DNA of 64,000 bases from Alopecurus myosuroides. Its lineage: Eukaryota > Streptophyta > Magnoliopsida > Poales > Poaceae. The notes under the pieces were generated by a model. It did not search any database. It saw only the letters and a list, made by a program, of their open reading frames with translations, and was not told where the DNA came from. A program made the translations under genes and the position numbers. The stretch lies in contig JAPCYS010003698.1 of NCBI GenBank assembly GCA_028641055.1, positions 62,001-126,000 of the forward strand. The letters are read 5' to 3'. Positions 1 through 11,384 of the stretch are shown here, piece after piece. Numbering within the stretch: position 1 is the first letter of the stretch; each line of letters begins with the position of its first letter.

Positions 1-303
1 ACTTTACATCCATATCATTCGAATCTTTGTTACCATTTGCAGGCAAACTAGATTCACTCATCTCTTGCTTATCTCTATCATCTATTGGAATGCCAAATAG
101 TTTGGTCATCTCCCTGTCAAGCATTAATGTAATGACCAAATCAGTAGGCTCATCTATTTCTATTGAATTGCAATCAACATAAGTAGCACCATAACTATCT
201 TGTGCATATGCAGTAGCAAACAGATGTGGTATTACTGTCACTTCAGAACGTGTGGTCATTAGGTACCTTTGTGAGGCCCAATCATCATCTACCATATGCG
301 AAG
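1..303 (-). pseudogene. 3' part of a transposase-like ORF split by E1
   Basis: On the minus strand this stretch is open throughout and continues in frame from the ORF at 36983-37260 once E1 and one TSD copy are removed; the codons either side of CTTCG join without a shift. The product is acidic, contains the peptides MVDDDWASQRYL and DREMTKLFGIPIDD, and runs off the window edge. I do not recognise it with certainty. The short N-terminal region with a later acidic Ser/Asn stretch resembles N-termini of Mutator-like transposases, but the catalytic part is outside the window. The 5' half has an in-frame TAG, so the gene was probably already decaying. Confidence 0.4.
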
Positions 304-850
304 TGTCGAGACATCGTAGTAGGGTTCATAGACGGGGGTGCCATGATACTACTGGTAGATTCGTGGGAGAACGTGATAGTACGAAAACGAGAACACCAAG
401 TTTACCCAGCTTTGGTACGACACGACTAGGCGGCGTTCCTACTCCTGCAATCTCACTAAATCAGGGCTGAAGCCTGAAGTATGCAAAGTACAATGTGAGT
501 ATGATTTTTCTAACTCGGCGAGGATCAACTTCTCGGCGAGTTGGCTTCTAGCTAATTGTCTGTGTCTTTCATCTCTCCCGTCCGGCTTTATATAGATAGC
601 CGGGTTAGGGCTTACAGAAAGGAAACCTAGAAGACTACGGAAAGTATCTAACTTGGAAAGTAAGGAATCCGCCTTCTCCTCCAAGCCGTACCACTTTGGG
701 CCATGGTCCGTGTTCTTCTAGAATCCGGCTTCCTGCGTATCAGCTTACTGGGCCGCCCAACGGACTGTGATCCATTACCAACAGTCCATCCTGGTAATCC
801 GGCTCTTTAGGCCAATGCCGGACATACCCCTAATCAGTATATATCCGACA
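304..850 (-). repeat. E1 3' LTR
   Basis: It is the same length (547 bp) as the LTR at 36431-36977. On the minus strand it starts TGTCGGATATATACTG and ends TGTCTCGACA. A TATA-like TATATAAA (minus) lies at 587-594, at the same offset as in the partner LTR. The short purine-rich GCGGGCTAC immediately outside it on the minus strand (851-859) is the likely polypurine tract. Confidence 0.9.
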
Positions 851-1469
851 GTAGCCCGCAAGAAGGATTAAGACTTCATTCTGGCACCTTTCGCCGGTTA
901 GCCTTCTTTTCCGAGAAATGTTGGCGTTTCGTCTTGATTCTTCTTTTTCCAAAAACTAATAATCCATAACTCGGATTTTACCAAAGTCCGCCTTTTTCTT
1001 CCACGAGCATTCGTGGAGAAGGAACTTCGTGACGTCAGCGATGAAATCCTGCTGAAGTCACGGTCGTTTGGGTTCAGTCAAAACCCTGAAACGTACCCTC
1101 TCACAGATTCTCGCGGGAAAACGAGGAGATAGCAATTATCACGCCGTCCCCTCATTTCCCGGAACTTTCGGGCGTAACACGCGTCGCACATCTAACTGCT
1201 AAAATAGCCGTTGGAGGAAATCTCCGCGCATCTGGCTATTAATAGACGTCTCGGGGTCTTCGGACTCTCTTCCGCTTCATATTCTTCCTCGAGCACACTC
1301 AGAGCCCTAGCACCCAGAGCCACAGTTCTAGAGCACGAGTGTGAGCACAGAGAACCGAGCCCGCAAACCCTTCCACGGAGAGAACCATCGGAGGGACCAG
1401 TTCACGACTGCGCCGCCCAAGAATGGCCAACGAAGATTCCCCCGGGCCTCCGACTCGGCGAGCGCCGCC
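851..1469 (+). promoter_or_regulatory. E1 antisense promoter and 5' region
   Basis: The interval lies between the E1 3' LTR and the antisense start codon. It holds a perfect TGACGTCA palindrome (1030-1037), a bZIP/CRE-type core. A TATA-like GCTATTAATAG follows at 1235-1245, then a C-rich leader of about 220 bp up to the ATG at 1470. The same order (TGACGTCA, then TATA 200-260 bp downstream) is seen in E2 on the opposite strand. The promoter role is inferred from position and motifs; no transcript evidence is available. Confidence 0.5.
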
Positions 1470-1502
1470 ATGTACATCGACGAAATAATCAACGACCTCG
1501 AC
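1470..1502 (+). pseudogene. E1 antisense gene, first 11 codons (cut by E2)
   Basis: The ATG at 1470 sits in a GCCGCCATG context and opens MYIDEIINDLD. The frame continues at 24108 after E2 and one copy of its TSD (TCGAC) are removed. E2 therefore landed 33 bp into the coding sequence. The next stop in this frame is far downstream, in the 24108 part. Other upstream ATGs (for example at 1423) are followed by an early stop, so 1470 is the better start. Confidence 0.7.
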
Positions 1503-1995
1503 TGACGAAGGGATGAATCTTAGACCCTGCGGGTAAGGACACCCCGTCTCAGGCCCAAGGTTAAGGCCCAAGAAGGGAAGCCCTTGGAGTATTCTGGATG
1601 GCCCACTTGAAGCCCACCTGCAATGCCTTGCGGGCTAAGTTAGGAAACTTGTAACCGACATAGGGTTAGAGTTCGAGTCCTCTCCGGGTAGGGTTTGAGA
1701 CCTGGCCACGTATATAAGGCCAGGAGAACCACCGGAAGAGGACCAAGCAATACCGCACCACCAAAGCCTTGAGCTCGAGATTGTAGTCTCGACTTGAGCA
1801 ATCATCTTTGTAACCGATCTATTCGATAATACAGATCGATAGAGGCAGGAGTAAGGGTTTTACCTCTACGAGGGCCCCGAACCTGGGTAAATTGTGCCCC
1901 CTGTCTAGCCGACGATCGCCACCAGTGCTCATGGGTTATCCTATTCAAAACCCTATAGGTTCACCTGAGGGATTTGCCGAGCAACAGATTCGACA
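1503..1995 (+). repeat. E2 5' LTR
   Basis: It begins TGACGAAGGG and ends GATTCGACA. A TATA box TATATAA at 1711-1717 is the likely U3 promoter, at the same offset (208) as in the right LTR. An ATG at 1931, within the 3' end of the LTR, opens the gag frame that continues through the PBS. Confidence 0.93.
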
Positions 1996-3952
1996 ATTGG
2001 CGCCGTCTGTGGGAACGGCGGGCGCTGGATCTCCGACATCATCGGCTTCATCATCCAACTCACGTTGGAAACCTTCGACTTCGGCTCCAACCAATCCTAT
2101 TCGGATCGGATCCGTTGTAGTCACCCCTCACTCGCCAGAATCACGCCCGGTATTCAGCGATCTGGAGAAGAGAGTCACCTTGACGTTCGGAAGCTTGAAG
2201 TTCTACACCAACAAGGACGGGATCCTCCACTTCCCTGAAGAATCAGGATCTGAGTCAGAAGCCGTCGACTCGCGCCCTCATCTGGAGAAAAGTGGCGAGT
2301 CCATCCGCTTCAACACCTGCGACTACCATACCCTCTCGACAGAGGAACCTTCCCAGATCCAGAAAGCTTTCCGAGCTACGCCTAGGACGCACGGGCCATG
2401 ACTGGCTCAAGTCTGCATGGCAGGATCGGAACAACCACCAGAAACAGAACAAAGCGCTGCAGAGCGCGCTGAGATCGGCGTCTCGCGGGACGCTTGGGAC
2501 CAAGCCAAAGAAGCCTTGCGAATAAGCAAGCCGCCTGTAGCAGGAGCGCCACACGAAGATATGGTCGCCTACCACTACCATCTAGTGAGAGCGGCCACAA
2601 CTATCAAAGAAGCTCGGAAAGACCTGGCCCATCAAAAGAGATTGGCGGATGAATCGAGTCAACGCCGGTCCGAACTGTCCGTAACACCTTCGGTCGGAAC
2701 TCGACCCACAAGGAAGGGATACACATCAAGAACAACATCTATGGACGTTGAGTCCCTGGGTGGAATCAGTAAGTCACTCGCACCTCCCCTCATGCGGGTT
2801 GACGAGGACGGAAACGTCTACCCGCAAACTCTTGCTGCCGCCGTCCTAGCCGCAGCGACCTACATGCAGATGAACCAGCCAGCGGAGAACGACCCTCGAG
2901 CAGAGCAGTATAAACAGGTTCGGAAGGGATTGGGCATGGAGGCCTCAAGGCTCGCCTCCTACGACCGCAGGAAAGCTGCCGAACAGCAAGAGAAGGAAAA
3001 AGAGAAAGAGGCATCGCGCAAGCACAGGAGCACTTCGCCTGGGAGAGACAAATCACCTCGCCGTGTTCGAGGAAAAGAAGCTCGACGACGCGGTGATAGT
3101 CGAAGCAGCAGCGAAGGCATCCCGAGAAATAAAAGCTCGCGGCGCCATAGCAGCCGCTCACGGAAGCACAACAAAGAGCCAAGGAAGGAAATTGATCGCA
3201 ACCAGCCAGGATATAACGCGTGGTCAGACATCGTGCAAAATAAGGTGGACAAGGCAAGAGCTGCAAGGAACCGCGCGCGCTCCTCATCCAGTTCTTCGGA
3301 TGACGAGACCTGCGGCGCGCTGTGTTTCGCTCGCAGCATCCGCGAGGCACCCCTACCAAGGAGATTCAAGCTCAGCACAGAAGTCACGAAATACGATGGT
3401 TCACTCGAACCTTCGTCGTGGCTAAACGACTACCTCACGGCAGTAAAATGCCAACGTGGGAATAAGAACACAACTATGCAGTACCTCAATCTACACTTGG
3501 TTGGCGCGGCACGTAGCTGGCTGGAAGCAAGGCCAAAATCCTGTTACGCATCGTGGGACGACATGCACTACGATTTCTGCAAAAACATTCAGGCCATGTA
3601 CAAGAGACCAGCAACCATTGAAGAACTGCGGGCCTGCAAGCAGAAGAGCGGCGAGTCCACCCGCGAGTACATTCAGCGATGGACTACACTCAGGAACACC
3701 GCGGGAAATATCTCAGAAGAAGTAGCGGTTGAGGCCTTCGCGAAAGGCGCCCGACGAACTTCTTTCAGAGAAGAGCTGGGCCGAGCCGCACCCAAAACTA
3801 TTGGGGAACTAATGATCATAGCCGACAAATGGGCTAATGGAGAAGACACAGTGCGCAACGAGAGCGCAACATCGCCGCGCCCGAAGAAGACCGCCATGGT
3901 CGAAAGAAAAGGAGAAAATACTACGATCACGACGATCGGGAAGAGATGGTAG
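1931..3952 (+). pseudogene. gag: E2 gag polyprotein, one in-frame stop
   Basis: The frame opens at ATG 1931 inside the LTR (MGYPIQNPIG), crosses the PBS, and runs to 2399, where TGA interrupts it. The same frame resumes at once and stays open to 3952. Order: a Pro/Ser-rich leader, a helical segment, a very basic Arg/Ser/Lys region (about 2980-3300), and then the retrotransposon gag domain (about 3360-3850) with the usual W-L, W-L-E and Y-I-Q-R-W positions. The single TGA makes the copy a pseudogene unless the real start is 2417. The product would form the particle that packages element RNA. The knuckle region follows in another frame. Confidence 0.85.
1997..2016 (+). other. E2 primer-binding site
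   Basis: TTGGCGCCGTCTGTGGGAAC lies one base after the LTR end. It is the usual position and type of a plant gypsy PBS. The primer tRNA cannot be assigned from sequence alone. The site is also translated as part of the gag frame (Q-L-A-P-S-V-G). Confidence 0.8.
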
Positions 3953-5132
3953 CGGCAGAATTCACGCGAAACCGCGATAATGGGCGCCGTGGGAGTCGCG
4001 AGTGGAAACCAAAAGCTGAAGAAAAAAGTCCCGAGGAGGACCTAAACGCGTACTGCTCGCTACATCTATTTACAGATAAGCGCACGGGCAAAACTAAGGC
4101 AACGCACCTCCTCAAGGATTGCCGAAAGTTCATCGACATCCACGAGGCCTTCTCGAAAAAAATAGATCAACAGCTAATCAAAACTACCCGCCACTTCCAG
4201 GAGGAGAACATCAAGGGTTCCAGCCGCCACTACCCCTACCTCCACCAGGAAATCCAAACATGGCGCTAGCCGCACTAAACACGCCACCCGCACCAAACGC
4301 AGGAGCTAACGCGTACCCGAACCCGACTGGACAGTTAGGGATGATACAAAAAGTCTGCCCATCCCGCAGAACTCAGAGGACAAACACGCGGCAACTGTGC
4401 ATGGCTGTGCAAACCCCGCCAACAAGGCCCGAGTACCTGAAGATGGCGGACCAATCGATCACCTTCTCGATGGAAGACCACCCGCCACGAGTCTATCGAC
4501 CAGGACACGCTGCCTTGGTAATCCAAGCACAAATTGGTAATTACGAACTGGCTCGCGTATTCATGGACGGAGGCAGCGGCATCAACATTATCTACGCGGA
4601 TACGCTCCGCCGGATGAACAGGAACCTGGACGGACTTGCGGAGTCAGAAACATCCTTCCACAGGATAGTTCCAGGAAAGGCGATACGTCCACTCGGAACA
4701 ATCAACCTAGAGGTTGTGTTGGGCAATCGACGCAACTACAGAAGAGAATTCCTCGACTTTGAAGTAGTCGACTGGCCCTCACAGTACCACGCCATTCTTG
4801 GTCGAACAGCGTTCGCCAGATTCATGGCAGTACCACATTACGCGTATCTGAAGCTCAAGCTACCAGGAGAATATGGTGTAATCACCATCGACGGAGATTT
4901 CCAGAAGTCCAACAAATGCGACATCGACTTCAACGAGATCGCAAAATCTTTCGGGATGCAAGAAGAACTGCAGGAGCTGGCAAAGACCACGGACCAGTCT
5001 GTGATGCCCCTCACAAAGAAAAACGTGCCAGAATTGGAGTTCATCACCAACATCGACACCCAAAAACATCAGGTGCACCCGACAGATTCTGCGAAGACAG
5101 CGATGGTCTCAACTACCCTCTCGCCAGCATAG
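3946..5132 (+). pseudogene. E2 gag tail and aspartic protease
   Basis: Two overlapping frames (3946-4269 and 4119-5132) carry on from gag. The first holds a degenerate zinc-knuckle-like stretch (YCSLH and HLLKDC). The second holds a retropepsin-like domain with FMDGGSGINIIY (about 4561-4596), the Tat-type D-G-G variant of the D-S-G active site, followed by ILGR and a beta-rich core. The frame change near 4119-4269 and the TAG at 5130 are lesions. The protease would cut the gag-pol polyprotein in the particle. Confidence 0.85.
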
Positions 5133-6502
5133 GAAAGCGCGCTCGTCGAACTCCTCCGTGAGTACTGGGAAATTTTCTCTTGGCAGCCCTCAGATATGCC
5201 AGGAATACCCAGGGAGTTCGCCGAGCACTCACTCGAAGTCTTCAAAGACGCAAAACCCATCAAGTAGACCACTCGACGGTTTTCAGAACCCAAGCAGAAA
5301 GCGCTTGGAGTAGAAGTAAACAGATTGCTAGCAGCAAAATTCATCAGGGAGATCAAGATATCCACCTGGTTAGCAAACCCGGTGCTGCTCCCAAAGAAGA
5401 ACACTGACATCCTTCGAGTGTACATTGACTACACGTCATTAAATAAGCATTGCCCTAAGGATAACTTTCCCCCCCGCGAATCGACCAGATCGTGGACTCT
5501 ACTGCGGGTTGTCAACATCTCTCCTTCCTGGACGCCTATTCGGGATATAATCAGATCCGGATGAAGCAGGAAGACAAGGAAAAGACAGCATTCATCACAC
5601 CCCACGGTGTGTACTGCTACACGACAATGCCCTTCGGGCTCAAGAACGCAGGCGCGACATATCAGCGCTGCATGCAAAAATGCCTCGCCAAGCTCATTGG
5701 CAAGAACGTACAAGTGTACGTTGACGACATCGTCATCAAGACTCGAGTAGATGATACACTCCTCGGAGACATTAGAGAAACATTTGACGCCCCCAACGCA
5801 TACAGGATCAAGCTCAATCCGACAAAATGCTTCTTTGGCGCCCCAGCAGGAAAAATTCTCGGGTACCTGGTATCCGCCAGAGGCATCGAAGCCAACCCAG
5901 AGAAAATACAATAAATCTTGACAATGAAGGAGCCAACCAATCTACGCGGAGTCCAACATCTCGCAGGGCGACTAGCCGCCTTGAGCAGATTTATCGCACG
6001 ATTGGGTGAGCAAGCGTTACCCTTCTATAAATTGCTGAAGAAGACGGACAAGTTCGAATGGACACCAGAAGCTAAGAAGGCATTCGCAGACCTGAAGCGA
6101 TCCCTACAGAGCAGGCGTATTCTGGCAACACCACAAGAGAGGGAGCCACTATACCTGTACCTGGCCGCAACAAACCAGGTCATCAGCACGGCCATCGTGG
6201 TCGAACGACCTGAGGAAGGCAAGGCATATGGAGTTCAACGACCAATCTACTACATCAGCGAGGTGTTATCGCCATGCAAACAACGATATCCTCACTACCA
6301 GAAACTTGCATATGGAGTCGTTCTTACAGCTCGAAAACTCAAACACTACTTCCAGGAGCATACCATAACAGTGGTTAATGATGCCTCGCTCGGCACAATC
6401 ATGAAACACCCAATGGCATCCGGAAGAATAGCAAAATGGAGCATCGAGCTGGGCGCTTGGGACATTATCTATGCATGGAGTACTCGTGGAATTACTGAGT
6501 GA
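5133..6502 (+). pseudogene. E2 reverse transcriptase and first RNase H
   Basis: The RT starts after the TAG at 5130. Motifs in order: W-L-A-N-P-V, YIDYTSLNKHCPKD, FLDAYSGYNQI, FGLKNAGATYQR and the catalytic YVDD at 5717-5728. A TAG at 5265, a frameshift near 5470 and a TAA at 5912 break it. The connection and first RNase H domain follow (5918-6502: KAFADLK, YYISEVLSP, KLAYGVV). In this RNase H the position of the first catalytic Asp is lost (YLAATNQ), as expected where a second RNase H has taken over. Confidence 0.9.
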
Positions 6503-7112
6503 GTGGTCAGAACTACAAACGCCCGGACCGCCGGAATACACGAGCAACTGGATCATGTACTTCGACGGATCAAAGAGAAACGAGGGAGCAGGAGCTGGGA
6601 TCGTTCTAATATCACCCAGAGGAGACAAGCTGCAGTACATCCTACGACTGGACTTTCCACCTGACGATCCAGCATCAAATAATGACGCAGAATACGAGGC
6701 CCTGTTGCATGGAATGAAGATGGCAGTCGCGTGCGGGGCTACCCGACTAATGATCTACGGCGATTCCAATCTCATCATGCAAGAAACAATGAAGGAAAGC
6801 GACGCTATCGCTAAGAACATGGTTGCCTATCGCGACATATACAACCTACTCGAAGGAAGTTTAAAAGGGTGCGAGCTGAAGCACATTGCGAGGTGCAGCA
6901 ATGAAGAAGCAGACAGACTGGCAAACATGGGTTCCACAAACACACCCATACCGTCAGGGATATATTTTGAGCGGATGACTAGGCAATCAGTCAAAGTCAA
7001 GAAAACTGTAGAGGCACCCGCAGCATTGGAAACAGAGGTCAGCCCGCAGATCGCTATTATCGAGCTCATTCATAATATTTCACGGCAAGTTTTTCTGGTC
7101 GAGCCAGTCTGA
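6471..7112 (+). pseudogene. E2 second (archaeal-type) RNase H
   Basis: A frameshift near 6471-6502 leads into this frame. It contains MYFDGSKRNEGAGAG with Asp at 6564-6566, then NDAEYEALLHGM and IYGDSNLIM, giving the D-E-D catalytic set of an intact RNase H fold. This extra domain between the first RNase H and integrase is diagnostic of Tat elements. The frame ends at TGA 7110, and the linker to integrase continues in the same frame. Confidence 0.9.
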
Positions 7113-7133
7113 ACGCAGAAATACCTCGACTAC

Positions 7134-8338
7134 TTGTCCGCCAAACAGCTCACAGTAGATCCTCGCGAGGCCAGACAAATAATCAGACGCAGCAAATCCT
7201 TTCGGGTACTCAACGACGAACTATACAAACAAAGCATCTCAGGCATACTGCAACGATGCATAGCACCAAACTGGCAACAAACACACATCATCCACCAAGG
7301 GGACTGTGGACATCATGCTAGCTGGAAAGCAATCATGGGAAAAGCCTTCCGAGCGGGATTCTACTGGCTTACAGCACCAGGGATGCAAAGGAATTGGTCG
7401 ACAGATGCAACGCTTGCCAGCGCTTCTCACCAAAACCGCACGCACCCGCTACGGAACTACATACGATACCAATCGCCTGGCCCTTCGCAAAATGGGGGCT
7501 GGACATGGTAGGACCATTACGCAAGTCCACGCCAGGCGGATACACACACTTGCTAGTCGCAGTCGACAAATTTACCAAGTGGATCGAAGCAATGCCAGTA
7601 ACTTCGGCCAGCGCCCAATGCGCCGTCAAATTCCTCAACTCCATCGTATGCAGGTTTGGAGTACCACATGACATCATTACTGACAATGGTAGCAACTTCA
7701 CGGCAAAAGAAACACAGCAGTTCTGCGAAGAAAAGGGTATCATCTTCAAATTTGATTCAGTTGCTCATCCGCAAACCAACGGCCAAGTCGAAAGATCCAA
7801 CGGATTAGTTTCGGCTGGCATCAAGAAACGTCTACTCGATCGCCTACATCCAGCAGCGGGACATTGGGCAGAACAGTTACCCTCTGTGCTATGGAGCCTC
7901 CGCACGACTCCTAATCGATCCACAAACTACACACCATTTTTCATGGTATACAGGTCCGAAGCAGTCCTTCCCGAGGACGTTAGGTTCAGCGCCCCACGGG
8001 TTGTTGCTTACAGCGAAGAAACCTCCAACAGGGCACTCGCGGATGATATGGACGCACTCGATGAAATGCATGACATTGCACTCGCAAGATCCGCAGTATA
8101 CCAGCAGTCGTTGCGAAACTATCACAGTCGCCGCATATGCCACAGGGCCTTCGCAGCAGGAGATCTTGTGCTACGGCTCAAGCAGAAGGAAGGACACAAA
8201 CTCGAGCCACCATGGGAAGGACCCTTCATAATACACGAAGTTATCCCAGGTGGTGCCTATCGAGTGAAGAATCCGGCAACTGGAGGCATCTATTCCAACC
8301 CTTGGAATGTTGCACAACTCCAAAAATTCTATCCTTAG
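7134..8338 (+). pseudogene. E2 integrase, one frameshift
   Basis: The N-terminal zinc-binding part (GDCGHH and CNAC) spans a frameshift near 7394. The catalytic core then runs open to the stop at 8336-8338: GLDMVGP, TDNGSNF and GQVERSN supply the D-D-E triad. The C-terminal part has the GDLVLRL and PPWEGPF signatures and ends WNVAQLQKFYP. Apart from the shift the integrase is well preserved. It would join element cDNA into the genome. Confidence 0.9.
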
Positions 8339-8618
8339 ATTTGTTTTTTTACTTATCATAATAAGGCTATATTAGCCATCTTGTAGCTCGAAAGAAAAAC
8401 ACATGACTTCTCAGTGATTGCAATAAAATACATGGTTTCTCAACCATAGATACTCAAGTTCTCCATCCTTACATGCTAAAGGCAACAGGTATACACCCCA
8501 CAAACACACGGGGGCTACACCTAACACAGCATCACAGGAAGAAATTTATATACAAGGTTTTACCTTACAACAGTTTTTTACAAACTACACAGCGAAACAG
8601 GATACATACATCCTACAT
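8339..8618. other. E2 convergent spacer
   Basis: A 280-bp AT-rich gap between the pol stop and the last antisense stop. The sense and antisense genes converge here. It includes AATAAAA at about 8423 on the plus strand. No ORF is seen. It is a plausible site for overlapping 3' ends, but no specific terminator can be named. Confidence 0.5.
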
Positions 8619-9485
8619 TTACACATGGCGATGAGCATTCTCAGCCGCCAAAACCCGATCTACTGCAGCAGAGGTCAATCGAATAAATTCTTCTGCCGCG
8701 GGTCGAACAACCCGATGATGAGGAGAAAGGTCGACGGTTGGGCCATCAGGAAGTCTAGCTACGGAGTTGAAATTCACCTCAGGATGCCACAACTGGACGA
8801 AAGAGAGGGCCACTACTGCGCCGCAAATCATCTGATTGTGAACACACTCGCGAATTTCTCCTTCTCGCCAGAACACCCTGAGAAGATGGCTCCAATCCTC
8901 AGGACCCCTCTCCAACGGATAAAAAGCAGCGTTCATTGCAATCAACACCTCGTGAAAGGAACTCACGAGTATCTTCGCCTGGATAACTCGGAACTTCAAG
9001 GTAGCCAGCACAAAACCTCGACTACAATCGGACCAAAAGTTACTCGCATGGGGCTTTGAGCTGCCAGATTCTTGAAGGATGTGGTTCTCCACCCACTGTT
9101 TCTCACTCCTATCATCTGGCTGGACAACTGGAAAACAAAGGTATATGGTCAAAGAAGGATATAGGACAAAGAAGACTAGGGGGATGAACAACTTACAGAG
9201 CAAGTCATCGGCAACAGAAGCCAATTCATCCATCACAAACTGCTCGCGTTCAGTCGCCAGCTTTTGTTTGGACTTGGCTACATCCGCTATCCCACGCAAC
9301 GCTTTTAGCTTGCGTTCACCATCCGCCACACGATCACAGAGGCCTGCAAAGGTGCCAACAGCAGCAACAAGAGGATTTGCTGGGGTAGCAGATCCACCTG
9401 AAGACTCCGCAGCAACCCCGACTACCTGAAAAAATACATGGAGATTGAAGGAATAAGATGCCCCCATTCGAGATATAACAACCAC
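8619..9485 (-). pseudogene. E2 antisense ORF, C-terminal domain
   Basis: The minus-strand reading frame is open across 288 codons. It can be parsed as exon, short intron (about 9197-9110, donor GTAAGT) and exon. The upstream acceptor lies near 9430 after a pyrimidine stretch. The first exon product is helical and charged (REQFVMDELASVADDLL). The second has an all-helical domain with FHEVLIAMNAAFYP and GAVVALSFVQLWHP. It could be the last exons of the antisense gene or a separate antisense gene, because a TAG at 9648 ends the exon before it. I do not know its function. Confidence 0.5.
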
Positions 9486-9647
9486 CTATTCGACAGGTGC
9501 TCGGGGGCTACTCCCATCGGGAGGAAACACACAATAAATCAGTCACAGTAAGCATTTCAGAAAAACATCTCGATTAAACGATGAAAATACGGGAATGCAT
9601 CCAAAGGTTCATTACAATCAAAAGAGCGAACTACAAATAAAATATAA

Positions 9648-11131
9648 CTAAGGAGCTGCAAATGTGCTGCCACTCGCTACGGCGCCTCCGCTGGCACGGG
9701 CGAACAACTCGGATAACTTCCGAGCAAGGACTCCGGCTGGCTTGCCAAAACGACGAAGCCCTACCTTTTTGCCCGTGGAAGGATCAACGGGAAGGTCCGA
9801 GTACGCCTCTTCAAAGCCGGTGACTCCATGCGCCAGCGCGAACTGGATGGCAGTCTTCGCCCCAGACTCTGACTGCGCGACTGCGTAGGCACCAAGGAGA
9901 TTGCTCTCCGAGAAAATCTTCAATAGATCGCCCAGTGCAGGTGGAGACACGACGTTGACAAGGAGGCCACGGTGAAGCTGCGTCAGCACTCGAATGGCAT
10001 CGCCAATCAAGGTGCAAATCTCTTCGGCGTGCCTCCTGAGCTGGGCGCAAGAATCCGTCAGCGCATCCACCCGCTGGACCCCAGGAAGCTTCAGCGGGAC
10101 GCCTAGAAGACCTGCAAAGAAAAATGTTAAAATCCAGGAACCTATCAGACAATTTGAAGACGATGATAAGGCCAAAAGCTACTTACCCGCAAAGCGTTCG
10201 GCCAAAGGACGAAGGAAGTCGACAAGATCGGAGTCCGCCTTGGTACTAGCCTCCTCCAGATTCTTCAGAGCTTCCTGGGCAGTCGCAAGTTTTCCTTCAA
10301 GGTCAGCCGACAGCATGCGAGAGGACTCAAGTTCCTATCGAATAGCTGCCAGCTGAGCCTCTTGAGCAGTTGCCCGAGTGGAGGCATCCGCCTTCTCGGC
10401 CTTCATAGACTTAACTTGAGCTGTGCAGCAATGATTATCAGAAACAAAGAAATTGGCAGAAATAAAAGGATAAAGATGGGGAAGGCAACAAACTTACCTC
10501 GAAAGAGCTCGTTCTCGCTGACGAGTCGATCACGATCCGACCGAAGGATCCCGCAGTCCGCTTCAGCAAGAACAACACTGCGACCGACGGCCGCAAGGGA
10601 GTCGATGAGAGACTGTGAAGAACATGAAGATAGAGGAATCAGATAAGAGAAATTTGAGCCTATACACGATTGAAAACATTCAAGTATAGCCTCGGGGGCT
10701 ACTCCCATCGGGAGCACTATCGTGCACCCGATAAAACCAGAAGAAAGGAAAAGGTCTATCTTTAAAGCCTGTAGCTAATCGTATGGGATCAACTACAGCC
10801 TTGGGGGCTACTCCCATCGGGAGCACTGCCGTGCACCGATAAAGAACAGATCCAAATTGACGAAGTACTGAAGAAACAAGTACCAAGGTTTACCTGGCCT
10901 TGGGCGAAAGAAAGGGGATCTGCTAAGCTACCCGACACCTCTTTTGGAGTCGAGGACCCAGCAGCGAAACCAGGAATTCTGTATTCCCTAGTCGCCGCTG
11001 TAGGGGCCGCACTCGGCGAATTCTGCACGGTGTCGACGGTAGGGGTCCCACCCGCGGTTTCAACCTTCTTCCTCTTGTCAGGACGGGGAGAGACGAATCT
11101 GCGTGGACTGATAGTTTGCAGACTACAATGA
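9648..11131 (-). pseudogene. E2 antisense gene, middle exons
   Basis: Four exons on the minus strand carry GT/AG borders: about 11131-10895 (basic and Ser-rich), 10616-10498, 10420-10185 (coiled coil, ERFAG end) and 10112-9648 (helical domain with FKLPGVQ-like start and FEEAYSDLPVD). A TAG at 10335-10337 lies in the coiled-coil exon, probably from CAG. The introns at about 9499-9523, 10691-10714 and 10801-10823 each contain the motif GGGGGCTACTCCCATCGGGAG, a hairpin-capable sequence next to a copy of the element's own PPT core. The product resembles the coiled-coil tails of plant Transposase_28 proteins. Confidence 0.55.
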
Positions 11132-11194
11132 AGACAATATGTCAAAAGACGCGAAAGAAAAACGTTCGACTAAAGATCAAGAAGAGAAACTTAC

Positions 11195-11384
11195 TCGTCA
11201 TCATCTTCATCATCCAACATATCCGCGTTCCAGGCGGTTTGGATATTAGGGATTGAAGGACAAGGGGCGAGTGTGTGCAGCGGAGTCACGATGAGGGGCC
11301 CCATCCCAGGAGATTCCTCCAAAGAGTTGTCCTTGGAGGTGGCCTCATCACCTTCCACTCGACGGCGTTTGCGCCGGAGAAGAC
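11195..11384 (-). pseudogene. E2 antisense exon, part downstream of E3
   Basis: This is the 3' part of an acidic exon whose 5' part is at 21194-21350. E3 and its TSD (AAGAC) interrupt it between the two. Removing E3 and one TSD copy gives an open frame rich in Ser, Asp and Arg (LLRRKRRRVEG across the junction, then MLDDEDDDE). The exon ends at a GTAAGT donor (11194). E3 thus hit coding sequence. Confidence 0.65.

Noticed and set aside
1679..1730. Possible tRNA-like folds in the E2 LTR
   Set aside because: No A and B boxes with proper spacing or cloverleaf could be supported by eye.
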